64,000 nt of DNA from Plantago ovata. Its lineage: Eukaryota > Streptophyta > Magnoliopsida > Lamiales > Plantaginaceae. The position numbers and the translations under genes are program-made. Each line of letters starts with the position of its first letter. Positions within the stretch are counted from its first letter, which is position 1. The notes beneath the pieces were generated by a model. The model made no database searches. It was given only the letters and a program-made list of their open reading frames with translations, and had not been told where the DNA came from. The stretch is taken from positions 107,421,348 through 107,485,347 of the forward strand of contig CM051456.1 in the NCBI GenBank assembly GCA_028274465.1, written 5' to 3'. Positions 11,901 through 24,368 of the stretch are shown piece after piece.

Positions 11901-14900
11901 TTAGATTTAGATACTCTTGGCGCTCTGAAACCTATGATTGTGTGGAGGTTATGCCACCAGTACCAAAAGTATGAACGTAGGAGGATAGAACAGTCCCCAC
12001 CGGCCTTCTACATAGAATCCACATACTCTTAGTAGCTTCTCTCTATCAGTATTTTTGTTCAACTCTAAACTCCTCGGTTAGTATCCACATTTAACAAACA
12101 CAACTCCAAAAGTCTACTAAAAATATATCCCATTTCCTGATCGCCTTACTCTTACACTGTAATCTTTTTTCCTTGCATTCATTTCATAGAACTGCTGCTA
12201 TTTCATAAGTACTAATCGCTTCACATAAGGGTGTATAAAAATTTTAATTTAATTTTTTATAAGAGCTGCAAAATATGTATGATAAATTTAAGGGAGATTT
12301 ACATATTTTGTTGTTCCCATATCATTTTTACACATAAGTGATACTTAGAATTCTTCCTACATTTTAGTGTTCTAATTTGTATTGACTATGATATCCTCAT
12401 TTAAATTAGGCAACAAAATAATTAGAATCAATACAACCCTAAATTCAGGCTTCTTGTTGTTTATCTTTCAAATCAAGCATTATTCTCCAACTCAGTCTTG
12501 CATCATCTCCCAATACCAAATCAACCATAACTTTATGTCGTTCATATTGTGATGCTTGATTATGTTGTTGGTAATGCTTGATTGTGCCTGATTATGATGC
12601 TTTTGAAAGGAAGGTTGAATGTTTGCTCACTTATGTTTTTATGTTTTTGGTGCTTGGCTCTATAAAATGGGTCTGGTGTTTGGTTTAGTGGCAGGACACA
12701 CATTAAAGGTGTGAGTTAAAAGTTTGCCAAAGAAAGAAACAAAAAGAATGTAAGAAAAAGGGACGAAAAGGACTACGTAAACAATAAAAAATTTATTAAA
12801 AAAAAAAAGATGAGTTCTTGTAACTTTTTGAAATACATGTAGCCTTGATCATATCAGACACATATTCCCAGATCAGAAGTCAAAATCACTCAAAGATCAT
12901 CAACATGTCCATTTTGCTTACCACCCAGGAAATATGATACTCCTAAAGTCCTATTTCACCTTATGAATAAGTTAGAAAGTGGTGGTTTGTATATGATGCT
13001 ATGGTAATACTACTCTTCAAATTGGACTCAAAAGCAGTTAGTGCTAGTGATTAGGGCCCAAAAAGTTGGCAGGCCACTCATTTCAACTGGTATTGAACCA
13101 AGTTAAACCTGAATTCCATGAACCCCATTTTGTGTGGGACGGAATACTAAAGGTGAAAGAGGTACTCAGTACCACCTCTTGACCTGTATGAGTCTAGAAT
13201 CAAATGTTTGGTTGATCCTAGTAAAACCTCCTGAACATGTACGAGCACCTCTAGAACCCAGGAAAAAATTGTTATTCCTGGAGTGCTTCGGGTTTGGCAG
13301 GACATTAAATAAGTGAGAAAATAGACAGGGCCAGGAGTAGATCAAGTCCTTACGGGAACGCCTAACCTCCAACTTCGATTGACTTGCGTTGTTACAAACA
13401 TAAACTATATGGTACTAAAACAATAATACAAGAGAAAGGGATTAACCTCATTACAAAAGGCAACAAAAAGGACATAAGTAAATCAAGATAGTAACTAGTA
13501 AGCTTCATCCTCAAGGCCCTCACCAAACCGGATATATGGTCATTAAAACATTTTAAAGAAGCAGGGAAAACAGAAAATAGAAAAGGAGCCTTAAACCCCA
13601 CACCGATTATCTGTTGGGAACCGGCAGCGGCCCTTAAATAAACTTTGAACACCCCCCCCCCCCCCCACACACACACACACACACAGACACACCACCACCA
13701 CCAGACACTCCCAATACTCCAACAGAACCAGGAAAATGTTTGCTCGCAAGGTTCGCCATTTTACTAAAGGAAGAAAAACTGACACTGTAATTGAGCTATA
13801 GGTGGGCAATTGAGAGCAGAAAGAAATTTGAAGCCGTGGCTCAAATAAGATAAGAAACATTTTAGAGAATGTTCCAGACCAAAGTCCCACTATTTATATA
13901 TCAGTATATTTGAATGCCGTATTATTATCTGTGATGGAGTATCACTGCATGCATCAGACTAGTTTAAATTTAGTAATACTGCTGGCTGTTATCATGGGAA
14001 AAAATGCAAGAAACTTAATTCTAGAAGGAAGAAAGAAAATAAGAATGCTAACCTGCAGTGCCTGACAAACATTCTCTATCTCCAAGTTAAAATTGGGTTT
14101 TTCCTTGACAGTTACCAGTTCTAGCACAGCACAGCACCTTCTGGGTGAATCATCCTCAAATACAGGTAAAGCAATGGAACCCCGAACTTCGTTATGAAGA
14201 GCATACTGTACCCGCAAGTATTCAGCCTTATTATAGTACTTCACATTTGAGGTCCACTCTGGAACCTTTGATGTGAATACACGACCTGGAAGCCCGGGGA
14301 AAGAACCAGGTGTCGGTTCTGCAGCAAAAGTAAATGATCTAGAGACTTCACGGTATCCTGAAAGTGTTTCATCAAGTAGGTAAGGTTGTTCACAAGTGCT
14401 TAAAATATATTGCTCGCCGTTCTTCATCGGAACCCATACTTGAGCTAAAATACCACCTCCAGACCACTCTTTAAATAGATACAACGCTCTGAGCATTCTC
14501 TCAGCCAGAGATTGTGTAGGAGACCTTGGGATCCCACTGAATCCTACTTCCCTCTCTACATTATGATGATCAAAGCTATTTTCAGTCCTCTCAATCAAAG
14601 CAACCCCATCAGCACCTGAATTTATTGGAAAAGGTGATTGACTCACCATCTGTTGAAAGATCACCCTATCACTGTTAACAGACATGCTTCCCATCATATC
14701 ACTATCCACCATGGTAGTTTCTGAGTTATATTGATCCGTGAAGTTCAACCCATCAAACGGTGAGAAGCTTGTTGATGCAGCACTGATAGGGGGCAAAGCG
14801 AACGAAGGAAACACCTGATCACCCAAATTATTGGGGCTGTTGCACCATCCAGCATACATGTCGAATTTCATCAGTTCAGAAACATCATCAAACGATTCCT

Positions 14901-15024
14901 CCAAGTTTGAGCACCAAGCACCATTACCCATACCCATCAACGTGCCATCTATACCATCTATTCGACCCCTTGGAATTGACAGAGAGCCACTAACTTTTTC
15001 TTTGCACGAAAAAGGGAAGTCCAT
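8920..15024 (-). CDS. NLP: NIN-like protein (NLP8/NLP9 type), RWP-RK transcription factor
   Basis: Five coding exons: 15024-14053, 11552-11508, 11400-10657, 10126-10003 and 9911-8920. All introns are GT-AG and phases match, giving 958 aa. NLPs are nuclear regulators of nitrate responses; NLP8 acts in nitrate-promoted germination (family knowledge). The N-terminal half has the NLP regulatory region, with [39 protein letters not shown] and CCAVLELVT, continuing with [20 protein letters not shown] and [13 protein letters not shown]. The RWP-RK DNA-binding domain spans about 597-655, with RWPSRK at 645-650. A C-terminal PB1 domain (about 858-939) has [17 protein letters not shown]. The N-terminal word AGWCNSP and the word [10 protein letters not shown] favour the NLP8/9 group over NLP6/7. 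Intron 1 is 2.5 kb and carries simple repeats. A non-coding 5' exon probably ends at 15025, with an acceptor at 15209-15210. Length fits the family, and no damage is seen. Confidence 0.93.
11553..14052 (-). other. Intron 1 of the NLP gene, repeat-bearing
   Basis: This 2.5-kb GT-AG intron contains T-rich and G-rich runs near 11648-11710. It also contains a poly-C run followed by a CA repeat at about 13651-13686. No coding exon was found between the two flanking exons, whose phases already join cleanly. Short open frames inside it (for example 13134-13316) have no family motif. Confidence 0.75.
13651..13686. repeat. Poly-C run followed by (CA)n microsatellite
   Basis: About 16 C residues are followed directly by about ten CA units. 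It lies inside intron 1 of the NLP gene. Such runs are length-unstable, and it may be a site of allelic variation. Confidence 0.9.
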
Positions 15025-16330
15025 TAATACAAAATCCTAAAATATTAAGATGGAAGGTTTTTTTTCAAAGAATTTCCTGAAAACTTCGATTAAAGCATAC
15101 TCCCAAAAACAAGTCTGGGAACTCTACACTTTCTATGCAGATCCTTGGTACCATAGTTAGTTTGTACCATTGTTTCTGAGTGCATTGTCGATCAGAGAAC
15201 TAGATAACCTGCAAAAAGAAAATGGCATAATTTCATATCGACTATTATAAGCATACAGATTCAAACTGCAAATAAGCAAAGAGAAAATACAATGACCAGG
15301 ACAGAAATGGACGGACAAAAAGTATTACAACTAAAACAAGACAAACTCAAATGTGCTAAAACTGCAGATATACAGTAGTGGAGCCTACCCGAGATTCACA
15401 GATTGAGATTTTCAAAGTTCTCCCAGGGGAAGAGAGTCTTACAAAACTTAAAATTACCAATAAAAATCTTATCATCAAATGAACGTATAGTATCTACACA
15501 GCAAACTGTTATAGAGTCTTATACTCATCCGAAAGCATGTACAAATACAAAACATAGTTTAGAGGATGCTGTCTGTATTTCCAACTAGCTTCAAACAGCA
15601 AAATAAGAGAGTTAAAGGCAACTACTACCAGCTAGTAGCACAATCCATGAAAATATCCAATAAGGTATAAACAACAAACTCCAAGCTCACTTCACCTTGC
15701 AAGGCTTATATGCTAAAGTATCCCAGATCCTAAAAAATCTACAAATATCTATATCATAAATATCACTCAGGGAAATAACATAAGCATAAATAAAACACAG
15801 GAAATTTTGTAAATCGAAACTCCTACTAATACTAATATATTAGAAAATTTTACTCCATACAATAAACAGATAAGCTTACTTCCCATTTCTGCTGGTCTGA
15901 AATTAAAGTCACAGAATTCATTTCCAATCGTACTAAACATTTAATACTAACCTAAATCTCTAACAGCCTCATAAATAGCACACCAAATATACCAAAAATT
16001 CAACGTCCATGGATACGAAAACTTTACTCAACATAGGAAAATCAGTTCAAGTTCAGATGAAATTAAACTAAGAGCAGCGTTGGATTCCATCAAATTCCAT
16101 AGACAAATATTGAAAAAAAGGACCTCTGAAATCCGAGGTGTTGCAGTAAGATCTCAAACAGTATGTCCATGGATGCCCCACAGAAGTAGTCAATTCGCAA
16201 TACAGAAAGCGAGAAACAGAAGAGAAGGAGAATATTCGATTCGATGATATAAGCAAAAAATTGTTGGTGGAGAAAAGAGGAATGGTTTTTCAGCTGTGTG
16301 TAGGTGTGGTGGTATGTACCTATGAGTTTG
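15025..16330 (-). promoter_or_regulatory. NLP 5' UTR, probable leader intron and promoter
   Basis: Upstream of the NLP start codon, an acceptor-like CTTTTTGCAG ends at 15209, so 15208-15025 is probably a leader exon. The rest upstream is likely leader intron and then promoter. The leader start and donor were not fixed. A GAAA/AAAG repeat lies at about 16341-16365. Confidence 0.45.
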
Positions 16331-16499
16331 GAGATGCAGTAGAAAGAAAGAAAGAAAGAAAGACGAAAGAAATGGAAACAGCTTTTGTCGTTGCAGGATT
16401 TTTTACGTCGTTTGCTATTTTTGGTTTTAGGAAACCCAAAATGAACGATATAAGTTATACGGGGAGTAAATGGTATTTTAGTCCCTTTCCCTTCCCTCT

Positions 16500-17725
16500 A
16501 AAACTTGACCTCAGTTGATTTATGACCTTCATATACTTTTTTCGAACTTAACTTTATTTTTATATATGATACAAAATAAAGTTTACAAAATAGATGATTT
16601 ATTTCATTACGAACGAAACAAATTACATAATATTTATCTGTGAAGCCAACATATTATTTATAATATAGTGTAAAATTAATCGTATTCACTTTGCATAAAC
16701 TATATGGACTCTTTCATGGTCTTACACGTGTCTTGCAAGTTGGTGTTACCTATTTAGAAATCCATTTGGATTCTACTTACATGTTAATTGCTTGAACAGG
16801 GATATAACGCCAACTTGGAAGCATCGACACCTTCAGCAACTTAAGGACTTGGAATGGCAACTCTTTTTTGTCTATCGTGAAAGCAATCAACCCGCATATA
16901 TTTTGTCAAAATTGGGAAGCGGCCTAGTCGTCTTGTAAAATGAGAGGATCGTTTTTTCTGTGTCTTTTATTTATCCTTGTAGGATTTGTACCAGAATATG
17001 GGATAACTGTCCTTCGTGGTTTGCATTGTATCTGCAAGAATGATTATAAAAAATTGATACCATCAACTTGTCACGGTTCAAGGTGACTAAGTCAGCTGTA
17101 ACTACTCTAGTTTGATTGAATGCAAAATTTGGTGTATTTAAAAAAGGAAATTAAAAAAATCAAAGAATGCTACATCAATCCATTAGTGGTGGAGTACTTG
17201 CATAGGATTGGGTAAAATGAGAAAAACAAATTCTCATTAGGTAGTGTATAAAATCAAAATACTACTCGCATCCCTTATTAAAAATTCATTGGTACAATGT
17301 ACATCTACATCAGACATCACATAAATGCAAGTGTTTACTTTAATTTAATTAAACTTTGTGATGGTAAAAGTAATGTTATGTATGCCAATCCAACAAATAA
17401 TGAGGTCCTACCGTAAAAGTAGTGCCTAGAAGCAAATGTCAATTTCGATTGATTATTACATAACTAAAATAGTTTCTCCTTTATTGATTGACTTTTTAAT
17501 GATTTAGTTTATCATATATTTAGTTTAAAAAATGATTTTTGAATATTATATAATGAAAATGTAAGGCTCTGTATAATTCACCTGAACAATTGTGAACTTA
17601 ATAAATTTAGTCTGAATTTAATGAATTTAAATTGAACTGAACTTATATAAAATGTAATAATAATAACCCCAGTGAGATCGCTGCCCCCAGACTTATCAAG
17701 AGACTGGCAGATATATATATATTTC
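16500..17725. other. AT-rich intergenic DNA with a possible MITE fragment
   Basis: No gene is seen. At 17563-17655 the sequence starts GGCTCTGT and continues with CTGAAC..AATTG..AACTTAA words. This resembles the left half of the Tourist-like family found at 1674 and 61793, but no right end was found. That fragment call is tentative. Confidence 0.4.
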
Positions 17726-17734
17726 ACGAAGGTT

Positions 17735-18335
17735 GTTGCTTCTGCAGAATTTGTCTTCTCTTTAACTCCTCGTCAGGTAGCTCTTTGGAAGTCTCAGCAA
17801 GGTGGCCATTTTTTGATTGGTTGTGTGTAGTTCCTATTTCTGGTTTGGGGAAGACTATGAACGATAGGACTTAATTACAGGTGTGTACTGGGCTATCGGC
17901 TTGGTGTTGCTTTGTTTCCGGTGTCCATGCCCTGTTATACTTGCTCTCGGGTTTTTTATGGGGACTATTTTGGTGATCATGCAGTGTCGTGTGCTGGGAT
18001 GGTGGGTATCAAGCACATACATATATAACCTCGTTCGTGACACTCGCTTGGATGTCTGTTTCCGATCTGGTATTTTTGCTGGTAAGGAAGTGGATATTGG
18101 TTTGAGTGACGGGAGAGACAGGTCCCTTCATCCTGCAGACTTGCTCCTTTATGTTTGGGATAGGGGAGAGTTGGATGTTGATGTTGATGCTTTGCTTGTT
18201 AGAGTTTAGGGTTTCGCTTTGACTCGTGATGCGGGAGCGAGTGCTGGTCCTCATATTTTTCTAGGATTAGTTTTGCTATTGCTAAGGGAGTGGGAGCACA
18301 ATTTATTTTTCGTCTGCCCACTAATTTTGTGTAAA
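17735..18335 (+). pseudogene. Degenerate retroelement-associated coding relic
   Basis: Reading across frameshifts gives VPISGLGKTMN, CVLGYRLGVALFPVSMPC, CSRVFYGDYFGDHAVSCAG, then RLDVCFRSGIFAGKEVDIGL, SDGRDRSLHPADLLLYVW and finally SFAIAKGVG near 18270. This resembles a reverse-transcriptase-associated protein found in many copies in plant genomes: a C-x2-C ... GDHAVSC segment followed by a KEVDIGL..PADLLLY segment. It has several frame breaks and internal stops, and no start codon fits. I place the family from memory and do not know its function. It could also be a captured host fragment. Confidence 0.5.
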
Positions 18336-18352
18336 AATTCGTTGTTTTTGTT

Positions 18353-18375
18353 TAAAATAAATAAATAAATACATA

Positions 18376-18414
<39 letters not shown>
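18353..18414. repeat. Microsatellite (AAAT)n then (AAT)n
   Basis: A short run of AAAT/AAATAC units passes into about fourteen AAT units. It is simple sequence with no gene next to it. Confidence 0.9.
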
Positions 18415-18732
18415 TATTAAAATCTATGGTTAAAAAAAGAGCCTTAAAACGTGTTTCAAAAAATAAAGTGTGTAATTCATTAAGGAACGAAATAATTTTC
18501 TAAACATTAAATTAAGCATAAGAACAAAATGATTAATAATTAAAATAAGCCTCGGTTACGATGAAGAATGAGAAAATTAGATGATTAATTTAGTGTGGAA
18601 GAGAGGTGTAGTTGAGCGACACGCGTCCAGCAGAGCGATGATTTGAAAGGTGCTGATTTCTGATACGGGGAATCTACAGACGTGAGGTGGGCATTAGATT
18701 CCAAAGATATTTTTCTTACTTACATTTTACTT

Positions 18733-18771
18733 AATTAATAAACTAATTAATTAATTAATTAATTAATTAAG
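18733..18771. repeat. (TTAA)n microsatellite
   Basis: A run of roughly nine TTAA-type units interrupted near its start, in AT-rich intergenic DNA. Confidence 0.85.
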
Positions 18772-19044
18772 TATTAAGGATACTACTACCTATGCAATAT
18801 AGCTCTCACGCCAACACAAAATCAAATTAGAGCTGTCACGTATTGTATCTGTACGAAGTAGGGGATGTTGAATTGAATAAGTTGGATTTCATTATTTGCA
18901 ACTTTCTTGATTGTGATGTCATGGATTATGTACTTTGCTCTTACTTTTCCCACTCTATCAATCAATTCACCACCACCAATATTGGGGTTCAATTTAGTTT
19001 ATTTCACTATTTTAATAAAATAAATTTTTAAAAAGTATATTTTA

Positions 19045-19943
19045 GGGTAATTTGTATCAAGATCCCCTGCTAGTTTCATCAATTACACATTGGCCCCTAC
19101 TAGTTTAACAACTACGCATTACCGCCTGTTAGTGCAAATCAATTACATTTTAAACCACGACCTTGACTTTTAACGAATTAAGGCCTGGAATGTACCATTT
19201 TGCCCTCATTTAAGTTTTAGTTTTCAAAAAAAATCAAACAACTTCAATTCTATTTTATTACATATTTGACTCTAAATTTTTCTATTTTACAAAATTGACT
19301 ATAAATTATTTAAATTAACCCCCATTAGTTATATAAATCTCAAAATGTTCTTAAATATTATAACAAAATGATCCATACACAATTATTGATTCATATTTCA
19401 CTCCATATTTTTTATAAAAGAAAAAAAATTAAAAAAATTAAAATTAAATATACAGCTCCGATGAGCTGTTTGAAAGCTCCGATCGGAGCTTTTGACAGCT
19501 CCGACCGGAGCTTTTGACAGCTCCTATCAGAGTTGTTTAAAGCTCCGATCGGATCTGCCCAATGGGAAGCTCCGATTGGAGCTTTAAACAGCTCCAATCG
19601 GAGCTTTTGACAGCTTCGATCGGAGCTGTTTGAAAGCTCCGATCGGATCTGCCCAATGGGAAGCTCCGATCGGAGCTGCAGCTCCAGCGCCGGAGCTGGA
19701 GAAGAAGAGTTAAAATTAAAAAAAAAGAAAAAGAAAATAATAAAAGTAAAAAGAAAATAAAATTAAAACATGAAAGGAAAAAGAAAAAAGAAAATAAAAT
19801 AAGTTAAGGGAGTGTTTGGCTAGCCACATTTTCAGAAAATTTTAGACTTGGTCAACTCGATTGGGGTAAAACGTAATAGTTGAACTAGTAGGGGGAAAAA
19901 TGAAATGAGGTGCACTAATAGGGGTTCATTCTGAAAATTTCCC
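19045..19943. mobile_element. MULE-like non-autonomous element with palindromic array (899 bp)
   Basis: The element begins GGGTAATTTGTATCAAGATC and ends with the complement of GGGAAATTTTCAGAATGAAC, an imperfect inverted repeat of about 33 bp. It is flanked by the exact 9-bp repeat TATATTTTA at 19036-19044 and 19944-19952. A 9-bp duplication is typical of Mutator-like elements. There is no transposase frame. The centre holds an array of GC-rich palindromic units, listed separately. A truncated second copy lies at 62258-62760. Confidence 0.7.
19454..19702. repeat. Array of ~10 palindromic 22-27 bp units (AGCTCCGATCGGAGCT)
   Basis: Each unit centres on a variant of the 16-bp palindrome AGCTCCGATCGGAGCT, with spacers such as TTTGAC, GTTTGAA or TCTGCCCAATGGGA. 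A 36-bp segment is repeated at 19541-19576 and 19635-19670. Two neighbouring units are exact complements of each other (AGCTCCGATTGGAGCT and AGCTCCAATCGGAGCT), so the array can fold into a strong hairpin. It sits inside the MULE-like element in otherwise very AT-rich DNA. Confidence 0.85.
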
Positions 19944-20344
19944 TATATTTTATTTTGAGTTTACAATGGTTTTTATCTATTTTGTGGGCTCCACATGACA
20001 CAAACATACTAACTACCTAATTTTTCTTTATTTTTAAATTCAAATTCTACATTTATTTATTAATATCGGGGCTTTTCTTATAGTATAACTCATTTGCATG
20101 GGCTACATCCCATTTGGTGACTTATTAGACTTAATTGAGGCTTAGTCCCAAATAAGTTCCAAATAAACCATAAGTTAGTGCTCTTAGTAATTACTCCGGA
20201 GAAATTTTTTCATTATTTTGTTTTGTTGATATTACATCTCTATTTGACATTAAATTCATTATTGAACATACAAAAAATAATATTTAAATTTATGCAATGA
20301 AATTAGAAATTTTTATATTTTCATATAATATAAGTTCTAAAATT

Positions 20345-20938
20345 ACTTTAGTTGAGTTCGATTCAAGGATAGTCGTCCTACCTAATCACAAAGCTCACAA
20401 TGGCAACTAAACCACCAAGAACCTGCTACACTAAATCAAACACACAACCAACACAACAACCACAGAAAACAGAGCAAGAACGCAAGCAAGAAAAGAACAC
20501 AAGATTTAACATGGTTCGGTTTTGAATAACCTACGTCCACGGAGATCAACCAACTTCACTATATTATCACACTCCGCTATTACAAGTCACTAACCAATAA
20601 AAAAAAAAAACAGATTCTCTAGCTAGCACCTATAATATCGATAATATATATATCCCGTCGAAGTAGTGGAACAGGCCTTCAAGCTATGAATGAATGTTGT
20701 CTAAGCATACAGTAATCATCCCTTTATATAGCATACAAATCGCAACTATTTTCTAAGAGAATTCGAATAGGTATTGAATCCTTAATTAAAACAATTTCCT
20801 TTTCCTGACTATTGTCGGAATGAAGAATTGCGTGTCCAATTCAGAGCCAAGACTCCGGAAGTTGATCGGGAGGTTGGCTCAACTGTTAGGTCAACTTCAA
20901 TCTCTGTGTATGCTGTTGAAATAACATTAACTCCACAA
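20345..20938 (-). mobile_element. Copia-type LTR fragment or solo LTR
   Basis: Read on the minus strand, it starts TGTGGAGTTAATGTTATTTC. It has a promoter-like TATATAAAG, then GTGGACGTAGGTTATTC and AACATGGTTCGG-complement words followed by TCTTGTGTTC, typical of the R/U5 part of plant Copia LTRs. No coding domain or primer binding site is attached. The left border is not firm, and a matching duplication (ACTTT) is only suggestive. Confidence 0.5.
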
Positions 20939-21839
20939 CTTTTATGATATAAATTAGGATTAGTTCGAAATCAAACAAAATAAAAAAAACATTGATAAAC
21001 AAATGAGAAGTTTGAAATGGGACGGAGGATGTAATTTATTTTCATCATCCCATCCCTAGGTGCCAACAGTTTCACATAAGCTCACTCTATCTTTGTCTTC
21101 TTCACCTAAGAGCTGCATATCTTCAATTAACGTAATTGGCCATGTCAAGGGTATGTGACCGTTGTGATGCAACTTGCAACGTACACTTAACGATCATCCT
21201 GAAGAGTCTAGTTTCCTCATCAACATAAAGTTGAATTTTCATATCAGATCTCACATTTACTCTCTTACTATTTGGTTAAATGGCTCTACAAGTAACAACT
21301 CCCTACAATAATTGTGAGCTCAGAGTCGACTTGATCCAATACACTTGGATAGTAGTCGGACCTATGGGTATAAGTCGGAGACCGTGTCACATTAGAGTCA
21401 CTTTTCTTAGTTGACTAAATTTCAAGGTCATACATTATGGATAGGGAGAGTGATTCTAGCCCAAGTATTCGTTGTATGTCGTATTGTCGTACGAGTCTGT
21501 AGCAGGTTGCCCCGCTTCTTAGAGAATTGTCCATCTAACTCGTAAAAATGTTAGTATTCAGTATTCTTTGTTTTTCTAAACTTTTTTTAATTATTTTTAT
21601 TTTAAACGGCCAAAACAAATGAAATTAATCAATCAAAACCAAAGTTACAACAAAGAAGTGCATAAGCGATGCACTAATAAAAAGGCGAGCCTCTAACATC
21701 AAACCAACTACCAAAGAAAGACTGGAAATCTTGGGCAAACAACCAAAAGCCGTTCCCTCGTCCAATATGTACATCCCACTAGCGTGAGACCAAGATTCGG
21801 AGAGTTTTAAGTAATAATTAGAGGATAAGAGCTAAGTAT
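20939..21839. other. Intergenic DNA, possible LINE 3' tail on the minus strand
   Basis: No gene is seen. Between about 21560 and 21790 the minus strand reads like the end of a plant LINE: a degraded coding stretch, then TTTGGCCG and an A-rich tail. There is no motif that proves this. Confidence 0.3.
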
Positions 21840-21841
21840 TA

Positions 21842-22078
21842 CTTCCTCCGTTTCATTACAAAGTACCTAAAGGGACTATTTATCGCGACTTTTGACCACG
21901 TATAGCTTTTAAATTAAACTTTATCAATATAAATTAAAAGTTGATTATGAAAATATACTCCATTTAGTTTCATAATATAATTTTATTATATTTTTCTCTA
22001 ATGTAATTTAGGAGTTATACATGGTCAAAGTTTGCGATGAATAGTCTCCTTATAAACGTTGTAATGAAATAGATGAAG
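21842..22078. mobile_element. Stowaway-like MITE (237 bp)
   Basis: The left end is CTTCCTCCGTTTCATTACAA. The right end is the complement of CTTCATCTATTTCATTACAA. TA lies on both sides (21840-21841 and 22079-22080), the Tc1/mariner target. The inside is AT-rich and non-coding. Confidence 0.8.
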
Positions 22079-22079
22079 T

Positions 22080-22955
22080 ATTTGTTTTAAACATTATAAA
22101 TCCATATGCAGTATTCATTCTTGATATGATATGATGTTGTTGATTGTAAGCGACACGACACGACGGACACCCAAACCTTAAACATATTTTTCTACCGAAT
22201 AATATCATATCTACTCATAGAATCAAAAAACACCTTAAAAAAACCCATACATGATGCATAATGTTATTGACTGAGCATGCCTTAATTATATGTTTCCAAA
22301 AGAACTAGTAGTAATTCGCATCTGGCTTGGCAAACATGAGGGCCACCGAGAAAGGGTATCTGGATTCATGATTCACCATCCATTTTTAATCATCTTCGAA
22401 TCTCCATTTGGTGTTAATCTTCAATTATTTATTGCGAATGACATGTTAAGTACCCTAATTATGTTGCCTTGTTGCACTAGTTTACACCTTGATCAAATGG
22501 AGTTGGAGAAACGTGCGTGCTCCTCAATCTCAAAAAGTAGCTACACTATAAAATGTCGTCAAAATTATTTCAAAGGCATGTTATTGGCTTATTGCACCTT
22601 TAACCCTTAAACATGACAAGTTTTCAACACCCTACAGTTTTTATCAACTTTACACATACTGTGCTCAAAACTAAGTAACATATAATATACTAGTATATGT
22701 TATGTTAATGTCTTCTGTACGTAGTCCATAGAAATTCAATTATTCCAAAAAAACTTGAATTAATGGGAAAGTGTGAATTCTAGTTATTTATACTCCATTC
22801 CACACAAAACATTACCTACTAGAGTTAACGTGCAGTTCAAGAACAAACAATAAAGTGAATATAAAGTTAGTGAGATATATTAATTTTTTAATTAAAATGC
22901 AGTATAAAGTAGTGTCAAACTTGTAATATAGTGTACAACATAATGTACTTTTTAG
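22080..22955. other. Intergenic DNA without a recognised gene
   Basis: An open frame at 22290-22610 has no family motif and no splice or promoter context. I see nothing else to support here. Confidence 0.5.
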
Positions 22956-23342
22956 CGGGGGCGGATCTAGGAATTTTGGGGAGTGGGTGCAAAAATTGGT
23001 TTGGATGCAGATCGAGAGATTGAGTACTTAGCTTACTCTGTAGACTTTGCTGAGACAACAACACGTTTTTTTTTTACTGGTATTCGCTTCGACGACGAAT
23101 TCAGCCGAGCACTGTTGGACCTTTTTTGAGGGGACGATTCTCCCAGTGATGTTTTTTACATCTACAAGACACGAACTCGATACCTTATACTTAAGTGAAC
23201 TCGGATCCATTACCACAAGACAAAACACATTAAATAAAGTGATAATACACACACACACAAAAAAAAAGACTTTGAAACAATTTATTTCAAACATTTGTCT
23301 ATTTTTAAATATTTAAAAAAATTATTTTAGAAATAGCAAACA

Positions 23343-24368
23343 TGAACTTTTTGGCTTTGAAATTAGACATAGAAAAGACTTATGATCGAATTGAATGGAG
23401 TTTTTTTTATTAGCTTTACAAAAAATTAATTCCCCTTCTCACTTCATTAATTTGATCATGTTTACAGTAACTAATGTTAGTTATCAGGTGAAAATTAATC
23501 AGGTTTGTTTTCAAGATTGGACTCCTCAAAGGGGACTTAGACAAGGGGATCCCTTACTTGTCCCTTTACTTGTTTATATTATGCCAAGAACTATTTTATG
23601 CATTTTTATTAAAAGTAATTGAGGAAATCATTTCTAAACTTAAATCATCCATGAATGGGTTGTTAATACTTATGCTCAGCTTTGCAAATGATACCATGAT
23701 CTTTTGCAAAGCTAATAAACAGACAGTTAGGACTTAGGAACCTTAATAGTTGCTTAATGGATTATTCCAAAGATGCAGGGCAACTTGTTTGTTGGAATAA
23801 ATCAAGAATTTTATTTTCCCCTTAATGTCCCCCCCCCCCCCTATATTAAATTGTGGACTAATAGATATCTAGGAGTAATACATAATAGAAGACAGGACAA
23901 TTCATTTTCTCTTTGGTGGAAAGAAAAACGAGCTTTTCCAACCTTTAGTAGATAAAGTTTCAAATAAAATTACTAGTTGGTATAATAGATATTTGTCACT
24001 AGCTGGAAGATCAGTTTTGGTACAATCTGTTACTCCTTCTATCCCAACTTATTTCATGTCAATGTCTTCTATTTCTGATAATATCTTAAAGAAAATTGAT
24101 TCTCTGAATAGGTCTTTTTATGGAACAGTAGTGCTACTGGTAAACACAAAGGCAAAGTGAAATGGTAGGTGGTGTGCTCACCCAGTGCTATGGGTGGACT
24201 AGGGATTCAAAATCTTCATTTCCTTAATACTGCCTTTCAATGTAAATTACTATGGAGGCTTCTATCTCAGCCTGATACTTTATGGGCCAAATTTTTTTAA
24301 CTTAAATATTTTCCAAATACTACACTTTTACAAGCCTCAAGTAGTTGGATTTGGAAAAACTTATGTAA
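23343..24368 (+). pseudogene. LINE-A reverse transcriptase fragment
   Basis: The sequence reads NFLALKLDIEKTYDRIEWSF (RT motif A with the catalytic Asp), then VSYQVKINQV and TPQRGLRQGDPL (motif B). A damaged YADD region follows (LCKANDTMI-like), and the stretch ends WIWKNLC. Frames change several times. The 3' continuation is on the far side of the CACTA element at 27621. Confidence 0.75.

Noticed and set aside
13392-13890. Two overlapping open frames on the minus strand
   Set aside because: They cross the poly-C/(CA)n microsatellite inside NLP intron 1 and have no motif.
19454-19702. Palindromic array as a CRISPR array
   Set aside because: The units are themselves palindromes with near-identical short spacers inside a transposon. 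The host is a plant.
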